Part shown: positions 1 to 6,076 of the stretch, in pieces | How the letters are laid out: every line of letters starts with the position of its first letter | Position numbering within the stretch: position 1 is the first letter of the stretch | Assembly: GCA_030427215.1 (NCBI GenBank) | Contig: JAUHXB010000050.1 | Span: 1-7,874, forward strand | DNA: 7,874 nucleotides | Reading direction: 5' to 3' | Source of the DNA: Alphaproteobacteria bacterium | GTDB taxonomy: Bacteria; Pseudomonadota; Alphaproteobacteria; Micavibrionales; UBA1664 | The notes under the pieces: model-generated | What the model saw: the letters and a program-made list of their open reading frames with translations, nothing else | Database searches by the model: none | What the model was told of the DNA's origin: nothing | Made by a program: the position numbers and the translations under genes

Positions 1-83
1 CGCCCCAAGAGGAAAGCTTCGCTATCTTGATGTGCGTGTCGGTGGACGAAAACACCCCAGATATTGGTATTAATCGGTTTTAA
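1..83 (+). CDS. Possible 3' end of a convergent plus-strand gene, truncated by the window edge
   Basis: Two plus-strand frames are open from the left edge. One ends at the TAA at 71-73 and would encode a C-terminus finishing in RKHPRYWY. The other ends at the TAA at 81-83 and would finish in TPDIGINRF. At most one is real, and 80 bases are too few to decide by codon use. Either would converge on the NTF2-like gene, whose stop is at 91, leaving less than 20 bp between the two ends. I see no clear terminator hairpin in that gap. I do not recognise either peptide, and the stretch could also be non-coding or downstream trailer of the minus-strand operon. Confidence 0.22.
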   Translation, partial: PQEESFAILMCVSVDENTPDIGINRF

Positions 84-90
84 TCAGGTT

Positions 91-438
91 TCATTCAACC
101 GTCCACCATTGGCGGAAATGAGTGCATAAACCATCGTCATCTAATTCCAAGTAATAACTACCAATATGTAATGGTTCATCTTTCATTTTAAAATGCCATT
201 CGGCAACACCAATGTTATTAGTTTCATACAAAACATTCATTGTCACATAATCTATATCTTGGTGCTTAATGTCTTGCCAGGCGGATATAACATCGTTTTT
301 TGTGATTAATGGATCATGAAACGGATGTTCATTATAAACGAAGCCTTTATCGGACAAAAGCGCCCCAATATCATCAGGACGCTTTTCAAGCCATATGGCC
401 TTCATTTGATTAAGCCAGTTTTGAACGGGAGATGGCAT
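91..438 (-). CDS. NTF2/SnoaL-like family protein (115 aa)
   Basis: A small, probably cytosolic protein with no signal peptide or membrane segment. Its length and pattern fit the NTF2-like (SnoaL-like) fold, a cone-shaped alpha+beta barrel. An N-terminal amphipathic helix (about residues 3-19, WLNQMKAIW) leads to a PDDIGALLSDKGFVY-type segment, then a conserved-looking loop and helix (about 36-54, NEHPFHDPL...VISAW). The strands that follow carry alternating charged and hydrophobic residues and end in a characteristic C-terminal strand, DDGLCTHFRQWW (101-112). Family members include small enzymes and ligand-binding proteins, so no substrate can be inferred. The ATG follows immediately after the TAG of the upstream 54-aa ORF with no spacer and no strong ribosome binding site, which suggests translational coupling. 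It is the last visible gene of the dnaA-dnaN run. The fold assignment is from pattern recognition; the function is unknown. Confidence 0.75.
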   Translation of the reverse strand: MPSPVQNWLNQMKAIWLEKRPDDIGALLSDKGFVYNEHPFHDPLITKNDVISAWQDIKHQDIDYVTMNVLYETNNIGVAEWHFKMKDEPLHIGSYYLELDDDGLCTHFRQWWTVE

Positions 439-603
439 CTATGAATCTAGTATATTTCTAAAGATACTCGCCCATTGCGTTTGTCCAGGCGTAGGATGAG
501 AAACATTTTCCAAAACTATCACTGCATCTCTAAACTCTTGTATCGCACTTGCTCTTTGCGCTTCTAAAATTTGAGCATATTGTTTATCATATAAAACTGG
601 CAT
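439..603 (-). CDS. Small hypothetical protein (54 aa) between dnaN and the NTF2-like gene
   Basis: This short open frame starts MPVLYDKQYAQILEAQ and ends SIFRNILDS, followed by TAG. Its ATG lies only 4 bp beyond the dnaN stop, and an AAGGG sequence inside the last dnaN codons sits about 9 nt upstream as a plausible ribosome binding site. The TAG abuts the ATG of the NTF2-like gene, so the three genes are packed as in a translationally coupled operon. Residues about 5-35 look mainly helical and amphipathic (charged residues alternate with A, I, L, V). There is no cysteine pair, signal peptide or membrane segment. I do not recognise a family. The tight junctions at both ends are the main reason to call it a gene. 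Alternatively it could be a remnant of a longer protein or a chance frame. Confidence 0.55.
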   Translation of the reverse strand: MPVLYDKQYAQILEAQRASAIQEFRDAVIVLENVSHPTPGQTQWASIFRNILDS

Positions 604-607
604 TATC

Positions 608-1726
608 TTAAACCCTTAGTGGCATTAAAACATAGAGGGATGATGTGTCATCCATATCCTGAATAATTGTTGGACCACCAGAATCGGCCAAGGTCATACG
701 GCATCTGTCTGACCCAATTTGGGCCGTGATATCCAACAGATATTTTGAATTAAATCCAATTTCCAATTCGGTATTATCATTTGAAATTTCGATGTCTTCG
801 GTTGCAGACCCTGCATCGGGGCTTTGCGCGCTTAATGTCATTGTCGACCCATTAATTGCCAATTTCACCGCGCGGGTTTTTTCATTTGAAATTGTCGATA
901 CACGGTCAATGGCCGATGTAAATAATTTTGGATTGACCTCAACAATTTTATCATTGCCTTGTGGTATGACCTTTTGATAATCAGGGAATGTGCCATCGAT
1001 TAATTTTGATGTCATCACGATATGATCGAAGGCAAAACGAACTTTATTTTCAGAAATCTCAATTGTGATTGAGTCCGCCGCTTCTTCCAAAAGCTTGCGG
1101 ATTTCGGCAACGGCCTTGCGTGGAATAATCACGCCCGGCATATCTGCCGCGCCATCAGGCAAAGGCATTTCAAATTGTGCCAGGCGGTGACCATCAGTTG
1201 CAACCGCACGAAGGACAGCAACGCCATTGGCATCCGCTGCATGCATGTAAACACCGTTTAAATAATAACGCGTTTCGTCATTCGACATCGCAAATCGTGT
1301 GCGATCAATTAATTCACGCAAATCATTGGCGGCACTTGTGAATGTTACATCCATATCACCCGACCCTAGCTCAGGGAAGTCCGCCACAGGCAAACATGAC
1401 AATTTAAATTTTGAACGCCCCGCGGTCACGGTGACCATTGACCCACCCGGTTCTAAATTCAATTCAACTTGCGCATCATCTGGTAATTTACGAACGATAT
1501 CGTGAAATGTATGGGCGGGAACGGTGGTTGATCCGTCCGTTTCAACATTGGCGGCCACAGATTCACGCATTTCCAAATCCATGTCCGTTGCCGATAATGT
1601 TAACATTCCGTCCGCAGCATCAAGACGAACATTTGATAAAATTGGAATGGTGTTCCGACGTTCCACAACGGATTGTCCGTGGCCAAGGGCCCTTATCAAA
1701 TCGGCGCGATTAATAGTCAATTTCAT
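608..1726 (-). CDS. dnaN: DNA polymerase III beta subunit (sliding clamp)
   Basis: Encodes the ring-shaped dimeric clamp that tethers DNA polymerase III to DNA and docks other replication and repair factors in its hydrophobic cleft. The 372-aa length is typical. Three clamp domains of about 120 residues each can be followed: domain I begins MKLTINRADLIRALG and includes VVERRNTIPILSNV (about 20-34); domain II includes RFAMSNDETRYYLNGVY; domain III ends SSLYVLMPLRV, the usual C-terminal strand that contributes to the cleft (E. coli ends VMPMRL). The typical clamp motif KLSCLPVADFPEL is also present. The start is supported by AAGGA about 8 nt upstream and by family alignment. It follows dnaA after 105 bp, in a spacer with a likely promoter of its own. 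Nothing in the protein looks degraded. Confidence 0.98.
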   Translation of the reverse strand: MKLTINRADLIRALGHGQSVVERRNTIPILSNVRLDAADGMLTLSATDMDLEMRESVAANVETDGSTTVPAHTFHDIVRKLPDDAQVELNLEPGGSMVTVTAGRSKFKLSCLPVADFPELGSGDMDVTFTSAANDLRELIDRTRFAMSNDETRYYLNGVYMHAADANGVAVLRAVATDGHRLAQFEMPLPDGAADMPGVIIPRKAVAEIRKLLEEAADSITIEISENKVRFAFDHIVMTSKLIDGTFPDYQKVIPQGNDKIVEVNPKLFTSAIDRVSTISNEKTRAVKLAINGSTMTLSAQSPDAGSATEDIEISNDNTELEIGFNSKYLLDITAQIGSDRCRMTLADSGGPTIIQDMDDTSSLYVLMPLRV

Positions 1727-1759
1727 TGGGTGTATCCTTTTTTCAAATTCTTTGATTTG

Positions 1760-1787
1760 ATATTAAACGCAAATGGCTTCCAGTCAA
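1760..1787 (-). promoter_or_regulatory. Predicted sigma70-type promoter for dnaN
   Basis: On the minus strand TTGACT (1782-1787) and TAATAT (1760-1765) are separated by 16 bp, a good match to housekeeping -35 and -10 elements. The start of transcription would fall near 1753, giving a leader of about 27 nt that contains the AAGGA ribosome binding site. The -35 lies within the hairpin at 1773-1810. This would let dnaN be expressed independently of dnaA. It is a prediction from sequence only. Confidence 0.5.
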
Positions 1788-1810
1788 GCCTTGCCTGATC
1801 TGAAAGCCAT
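1773..1810 (-). repeat. 38-nt imperfect hairpin in the dnaA-dnaN spacer
   Basis: Read on the minus strand, an 11-nt arm (ATGGCTTTCAG), a single bulged A and a 6-nt arm (TCAGGC) pair across a 3-nt AAG loop with GCTTGA and CTGGAAGCCAT. That gives about 17 pairs, two of them G-T (G-U in RNA). It begins 21 nt after the dnaA stop. No strong run of T follows (TTGCGTTTAATATC), so it is not a textbook terminator. It could be an attenuator, an RNA-processing site between dnaA and dnaN, or a DNA site overlapping the dnaN -35. Confidence 0.6.
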
Positions 1811-1831
1811 AGTTATAAAATTATTTTCGAA

Positions 1832-3256
1832 TTATCCCTTTAGCTTCCGCGTTAAGATTTTAACCTCATCGGCAAAGGCAATATCGCCACCGACCAATTC
1901 TTCAACCTTACGCACTGCATGCATGACGGTTGTGTGGTCACGTCCACCAAATTTACGGCCAATTTCTGGCAATGATCTTGGGGTTAATTTTTTACACAAA
2001 TACATGGCAACTTGACGTGGGCGGGCAACATTGCGTGAACGGCGCGCCGAAAACATATCATCAAGGCGAAGCGTATAATGTTCCGCAACTTTGCGTTGAA
2101 TCTCATCAATTGTAATGCGACGTTCATAAGACCGCAATACATCAGACAGAATGTCAGTAGCAGCCTCTAACGTTGTTTCTGATTTTCCTGCCATATCGGC
2201 CTGAACCGCCAAACGGTTTAAGGCACCTTCTAATTCGCGGATATTCGACGTTATTTTGTTGGCCAAAAATACCGCGACATCTTCAGGTAAAGTCAAATTC
2301 ATCATTGCGGCCTTATGCTTTACAATATTGAGACGTAATTCCAATGTGGATGGGCGGATATCCGCAACCAATCCCCACCCCATACGAGAGCGTAAACGTT
2401 CATCCAATCCTTCCAAATCCATTGGGGCGCGATCGCCCGCAATAATAATCTGTTTGCCGTTATCAACAAGCGCGTTAAATGTGTGAAAAAATTCTTCCTG
2501 TGTCGATTCCTTGCCCGCAATAAATTGAATGTCATCAATCATCAACACATCAACATTGCGTAATTTATCCTTAAACGCCATTGAATCATTGGCACGCAAG
2601 GCCTTTACAAATTCATACATGAATTTTTCGGCAGACAAATAAATAATATTCCCCTTCCCTTTTTCACGAAGTGCGCGGGCAACGGCGTGCATAAGATGTG
2701 TTTTACCAAGACCAACAGACCCATAAATATAAAGGGGGTTAAAGGGCATGCCCTCCGCCTCAATCACACGGCGACAGGCCGCATGGGCAAATGCGTTTGG
2801 TTCACCTATCACGAAGGTGTCAAAGGTAAAGCGCGCATCCAATGGTGATGACAATGTATCAACATCATCGGCCTTATTTGTGTCGGTTTTAGGCGTTTCG
2901 ACCGCTTTTATCGATGGGGCCGATTGGCCAGAAACCTGAACCGCGACAACGAATTGAATACGGGAAATATCCTGATCTTGTTTTTGACACAATGACAAAA
3001 TTTGAGAGGCATAATTATCGTGAATCCAATCACGCATAAAACGTGTGGGCACAGAAATTTCCATCGTACCTTCATAATAAGCCTGTAGTTGCATAGGTTT
3101 CAGCCAGCTTCGGTAAATCGCTTCACCAAATTCATCACGCATTGAGTCATAAACAATTGCCCACACATCCACAATTTTTTGTGGTGGTGTTGCCGTAAAA
3201 TCTTGTGATGAAGCAGCCTGAGCCAAATCCGCCGCGCGTGTCCCTGCGTAAGTCAT
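1832..3256 (-). CDS. dnaA: Chromosomal replication initiator protein DnaA
   Basis: Encodes the AAA+ initiator that binds DnaA boxes, melts the origin and recruits the helicase; it also acts as a transcription factor. In the 474-aa form chosen here, domain I covers about 26-90 ([22 protein letters not shown]), a variable linker lies at about 110-138, and the AAA+ core at about 140-350. It has Walker A GSVGLGKT (179-186), Walker B VLMIDD (237-242), sensor 1 near IIAGD (271-274), the box VII arginine finger in [10 protein letters not shown] (R291), and sensor 2 NIRELEG (R340). Domain IV (about 376-474) carries the DnaA-box reading signature [11 protein letters not shown] (437-447). I chose the ATG at 3254-3256 because GGAAGGGAA lies about 11 nt upstream. 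An in-frame GTG at 3322 would add 22 unconserved residues and fall inside a palindrome. All key residues are present. Confidence 0.98.
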   Translation of the reverse strand: MTYAGTRAADLAQAASSQDFTATPPQKIVDVWAIVYDSMRDEFGEAIYRSWLKPMQLQAYYEGTMEISVPTRFMRDWIHDNYASQILSLCQKQDQDISRIQFVVAVQVSGQSAPSIKAVETPKTDTNKADDVDTLSSPLDARFTFDTFVIGEPNAFAHAACRRVIEAEGMPFNPLYIYGSVGLGKTHLMHAVARALREKGKGNIIYLSAEKFMYEFVKALRANDSMAFKDKLRNVDVLMIDDIQFIAGKESTQEEFFHTFNALVDNGKQIIIAGDRAPMDLEGLDERLRSRMGWGLVADIRPSTLELRLNIVKHKAAMMNLTLPEDVAVFLANKITSNIRELEGALNRLAVQADMAGKSETTLEAATDILSDVLRSYERRITIDEIQRKVAEHYTLRLDDMFSARRSRNVARPRQVAMYLCKKLTPRSLPEIGRKFGGRDHTTVMHAVRKVEELVGGDIAFADEVKILTRKLKG

Positions 3257-3309
3257 TATAGTGTTATTCCCTTCCCGAAATAATGTATTTTTAGCCAATA
3301 TTATTATCC

Positions 3310-3333
3310 ATGCATGAATCACAATTCATGCAT
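3310..3333. repeat. Perfect 10-bp inverted repeat upstream of dnaA
   Basis: ATGCATGAAT (3310-3319) and ATTCATGCAT (3324-3333) are exact reverse complements around a CACA loop. The element ends 53 bp before the dnaA start codon. It contains one GANTC site (GAATC, 3316-3320), the target of the CcrM methyltransferase used for cell-cycle control in many Alphaproteobacteria. It could be a dimeric repressor operator or, if transcribed from an upstream promoter, a hairpin in the dnaA leader. Confidence 0.65.
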
Positions 3334-3358
3334 TTAGGCCCCATGCGCCCTGTAATCG

Positions 3359-3405
3359 AAGATCAAATTCTCTTGGGGATTAGTCCCTTTTTCTTCATTG
3401 ATCTT
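3359..3405. repeat. Nested inverted repeat in the dnaA upstream region
   Basis: AAGATCAA (3359-3366) and TTGATCTT (3398-3405) are exact 8-bp inverted arms 31 bp apart. A short inner pair GGGA/TCCC with a TTAG loop lies between them. Both outer arms carry a GATC. If the predicted dnaA promoter at 3425-3453 is used, this lies in the untranslated leader and could fold. The long spacer and short inner stem make it weak. Confidence 0.35.
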
Positions 3406-3424
3406 TATGACCGGATATGAATTG

Positions 3425-3453
3425 ACCATAGGAATAATTGGGCATGATTGCAA
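3425..3453 (-). promoter_or_regulatory. Possible sigma70-type promoter for dnaA
   Basis: On the minus strand TTGCAA (3448-3453) and TATGGT (3425-3430) are spaced by 17 bp. The transcript would begin about 160 nt before the dnaA start and include both inverted repeats at 3359-3405 and 3310-3333. No better-spaced pair was seen closer to the gene, although the AT-rich ATAATAATATTGG just downstream of the palindrome could serve as a -10 with a weak -35 (TTGTGA). Confidence is low. Confidence 0.33.
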
Positions 3454-3516
3454 GTAAGAAATTACATTTTTTTTAAAAAGAAATTTTGTTTCAAACCCAA
3501 TGCCACAAACATGCTC

Positions 3517-3544
3517 AGGGTGTTTCAGAAGCCTGAAACACCCT
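3517..3544 (-). terminator. Stem-loop downstream of rpsT, candidate terminator
   Basis: A perfect 12-bp stem, AGGGTGTTTCAG (3517-3528) and CTGAAACACCCT (3533-3544), closes over a 4-nt loop. It begins 28 nt beyond the rpsT stop, a normal place for a transcript end. The minus-strand sequence that follows (GAGCATGTTTGTGG) has no proper T tract, so either the stem acts as a 3'-protecting or Rho-assisted end, or it is a weak intrinsic terminator. Stability of the stem is clear; the function is inferred from position. Confidence 0.6.
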
Positions 3545-3572
3545 AAAATAAATCTCTAAAACTATTAATTTT

Positions 3573-3842
3573 TTAAGCGGTTTTTAACGCTTTAATTTTT
3601 GAGGAAAGACGTGACATCTTTCGTGCAACGGTCTTTTTATTCAAAACACCTTTTGAAACGCCACGATATAATTCTGGCTGTGCTTCCCTCAACGCGGCAT
3701 CTGCAGCAGGTGCATCACCGGAATCAATCGCCGTCATAACCTTTTTAAGGAATGTACGAATACGTGACATACGATTTCCGTTAATTACGGCGCGTCGTTC
3801 ATTACGACGAATTCTTGTTTTTGAAGATTTATGATTAGCCAT
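3573..3842 (-). CDS. rpsT: 30S ribosomal protein S20
   Basis: Encodes a small basic primary rRNA-binding protein of the 30S subunit that contacts 16S rRNA early in assembly. The 89-aa product begins [17 protein letters not shown], the standard S20 opening, continues through [14 protein letters not shown] and ends [13 protein letters not shown], with lysine/arginine-rich helices throughout. The longer in-frame ATG at 3906-3908 was rejected: it would overlap the -35 of the predicted promoter, and its 22 extra residues are not part of S20. An AAAGAGA sequence about 10 nt upstream of the chosen ATG serves as ribosome binding site. It lies upstream of dnaA in the same direction, a typical alphaproteobacterial arrangement. 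Confidence 0.97.
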   Translation of the reverse strand: MANHKSSKTRIRRNERRAVINGNRMSRIRTFLKKVMTAIDSGDAPAADAALREAQPELYRGVSKGVLNKKTVARKMSRLSSKIKALKTA

Positions 3843-3879
3843 TGCAAGTAGTCTCTTTCTAAATTTAAATAACTGTGTG

Positions 3880-3908
3880 GTTTTATCGCCCCACGCACCA
3901 GATGTCAA
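3880..3908 (-). promoter_or_regulatory. Strong predicted sigma70-type promoter for rpsT
   Basis: On the minus strand a perfect -35 TTGACA (3903-3908) is followed after 17 bp by TAAAAC (3880-3885). Transcription would start near 3873, giving a leader of about 30 nt with the AAAGAGA ribosome binding site. A well-matched -35 suits a highly expressed ribosomal protein gene. It lies in the 83-bp gap after the 331-aa gene. Confidence 0.65.
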
Positions 3909-3915
3909 GAAAAAC

Positions 3916-3924
3916 TGTGGAAAA
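3916..3924 (-). promoter_or_regulatory. DnaA-box-like 9-mer upstream of the rpsT promoter
   Basis: TTTTCCACA on the minus strand differs from the consensus TTATCCACA at one position. It sits 7 bp upstream of the rpsT -35 and directly behind the stop codon of the 331-aa gene. A lone box could allow DnaA to modulate rpsT. One 9-mer with a mismatch in an AT-rich gap can also occur by chance. Confidence 0.3.
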
Positions 3925-3925
3925 A

Positions 3926-4921
3926 TTAATAAAAAACGATTTGATCATCCGCGATAAAATTCTCACGCGGAATATCATGTTGATTAATCGTTCTAATTTT
4001 ACGGACAGACAATTCTTTTTTGGGTGATCTATACAAACGACTCTCCTGACGTTTCAAAATTTCATCCACAATAATGGATTGAAGACCAATATCTGCCCTT
4101 TTATGATCTTTTCTGTTTTTCAAAAGACCCTCAATTAAACGGAACAGAGATTTTTCCGCCTTCATAGACACAATATATTTTTTCGATTTTAATTTTTTTA
4201 AGCACATTTGCGTCATTTCATCCGTTGTCAGATAGTGACAATGGATTTTTTCAACCGAAAAATTTTGAAAACGCGAAAAACGGCCCTTTAACAGTGTGTA
4301 TGTTTTTGTCGACATCGCCATGGACACGGGGCGATCTGGCGATTTCGCATTAATATTGTCTAATATGTAGTTGATTATAATATCCACCCAATCATGCCAA
4401 TCGGCAACAGGTGGCCTGGGGTTCTCAACCAACTGATCAAAACCGTAAAAATCAATCATTTCACTTTTATTATCGCTGAAACAATCCTGCATCATTTTTT
4501 CAGTGTCCGTCACATAATAAGACACAAACTTATTAACATCATAAGAAGTATGATAGGGTTTCGGTTGAAACCCTGTTTTCCAACAAAATTGTGACAGATG
4601 ATTTAAGGCCATGGTCTGCGGCCCACCACCCGATAAAATTATAATTTCAGGTAAAAACCGCGTGTCTTTCAATCCTGCCTTTCGACGCATCCAATAAACA
4701 CTTTGACGTTCGTTCCATTCATTCAACTTACGTTTCACATCTGGTAATCCGATGATTGAATCAATATCATCAGATAATCTTTGAAACCGATTAAAAACGG
4801 ACTGTAAATCAAAGGTTTCTTTTGTCTGTTTTGTGCCTGAACGATTTTTAACCGCCTGTTTATTATCCTGCGTAGGCTGATCATCCGTTACAAAATAACT
4901 CATAGGTGATTTCTTGGACAT
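3926..4921 (-). CDS. AAA+-like protein of CbbX/SpoVK type with degenerate ATP site (331 aa)
   Basis: I do not recognise a named gene, but the order of segments follows CbbX/SpoVK-type AAA+ proteins. After a polar, probably disordered N-terminus (1-45) comes [19 protein letters not shown]...RRKAGLKD (51-86), like the entry of that family, then [14 protein letters not shown] (93-106) where Walker A should be, [15 protein letters not shown] (134-148) resembling the pre-Walker B region, [10 protein letters not shown] (155-164) in place of Walker [10 protein letters not shown] (210-218) like the arginine-finger motif GLRSRF, and a helical lid (232-300) with [11 protein letters not shown]. The Walker A lysine/threonine, the Walker B acidic pair and the sensor-2 arginine appear replaced, while the RFSRF arginines remain. 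Classic ATP hydrolysis is therefore unlikely. No membrane segment or signal peptide is seen. The gene has its own promoter and lies 110 bp after nrdF. The fold is inferred by eye; the role is unknown. Confidence 0.55.
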   Translation of the reverse strand: MSKKSPMSYFVTDDQPTQDNKQAVKNRSGTKQTKETFDLQSVFNRFQRLSDDIDSIIGLPDVKRKLNEWNERQSVYWMRRKAGLKDTRFLPEIIILSGGGPQTMALNHLSQFCWKTGFQPKPYHTSYDVNKFVSYYVTDTEKMMQDCFSDNKSEMIDFYGFDQLVENPRPPVADWHDWVDIIINYILDNINAKSPDRPVSMAMSTKTYTLLKGRFSRFQNFSVEKIHCHYLTTDEMTQMCLKKLKSKKYIVSMKAEKSLFRLIEGLLKNRKDHKRADIGLQSIIVDEILKRQESRLYRSPKKELSVRKIRTINQHDIPRENFIADDQIVFY

Positions 4922-4930
4922 TATAATATC

Positions 4931-4950
4931 TTTCTTAAATGATTAAGAAA
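4931..4950. repeat. Perfect 8-bp palindrome over the predicted start of transcription
   Basis: TTTCTTAA (4931-4938) and TTAAGAAA (4943-4950) are exact inverted arms separated by 4 bp. The element begins 10 bp before the ATG of the 331-aa gene and abuts the predicted -10 hexamer. It therefore covers the expected +1 (near 4944), a typical place for a repressor operator. In a read-through transcript from nrdF, the same stem would partly mask the AAGAAAG that is the only ribosome-binding-site-like sequence. Confidence 0.55.
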
Positions 4951-4979
4951 ATATTAACAGAAATCAATTCCACTTTCAA
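4951..4979 (-). promoter_or_regulatory. Predicted sigma70-type promoter for the 331-aa AAA+-like gene
   Basis: On the minus strand TTGAAA (4974-4979) and TAATAT (4951-4956) are separated by exactly 17 bp. Transcription would start near 4944, about 22 nt before the ATG. This indicates that the gene can be expressed apart from nrdEF, although no terminator is seen in the 110-bp gap, so read-through is also possible. Confidence 0.55.
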
Positions 4980-5031
4980 CAAACAAGACTTTTTTGGTCC
5001 TATTTAAATGATCTATATAATGGTTCTGAGC

Positions 5032-6063
<1,032 letters not shown>

Positions 6064-6076
6064 TTATCTTTATTTT

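Larger units (their letters stand above)
3257..3572. other. Non-coding region between rpsT and dnaA (316 bp)
   Basis: This AT-rich spacer holds no convincing gene. From the rpsT side it contains a 12-bp stem-loop, an AT tract around 3463-3492, a possible dnaA promoter, a nested inverted repeat and a 10-bp palindrome, each listed separately. Replication origins are often next to dnaA, but the only DnaA-box-like 9-mer I see here is TTATCCATG (3304-3312), a poor match to TTATCCACA. I also see no TTAA-N7-TTAA CtrA-type site. The region is best read as dnaA leader and promoter plus rpsT trailer; an origin role is unsupported. Confidence 0.6.

Noticed and set aside
3304..3312. TTATCCATG as a DnaA box in front of dnaA
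   Set aside because: Two mismatches from TTATCCACA fall at conserved positions and there are no neighbouring boxes.
3257..3322. Upstream GTG start that would extend DnaA by 22 residues
   Set aside because: The extension has no resemblance to DnaA domain I, the GTG lies inside the 3310-3333 palindrome, and the ATG at 3254-3256 has a purine-rich ribosome binding site.
3374..3390. GGGA-TTAG-TCCC followed by TTTTT on the plus strand as an intrinsic terminator
   Set aside because: The stem is only about 4 bp and no plus-strand gene ends nearby.
3563..3592. TTAA repeats near the rpsT stop as CtrA binding sites
   Set aside because: The TTAA pairs are 4 bp apart, not the 7 bp needed for TTAA-N7-TTAA, and one pair lies in the rpsT coding end.
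3843..3908. N-terminal extension of S20 from the ATG at 3906-3908
   Set aside because: S20 proteins begin MANH..., which matches the ATG at 3840-3842, and the extension would overlap the predicted rpsT promoter.
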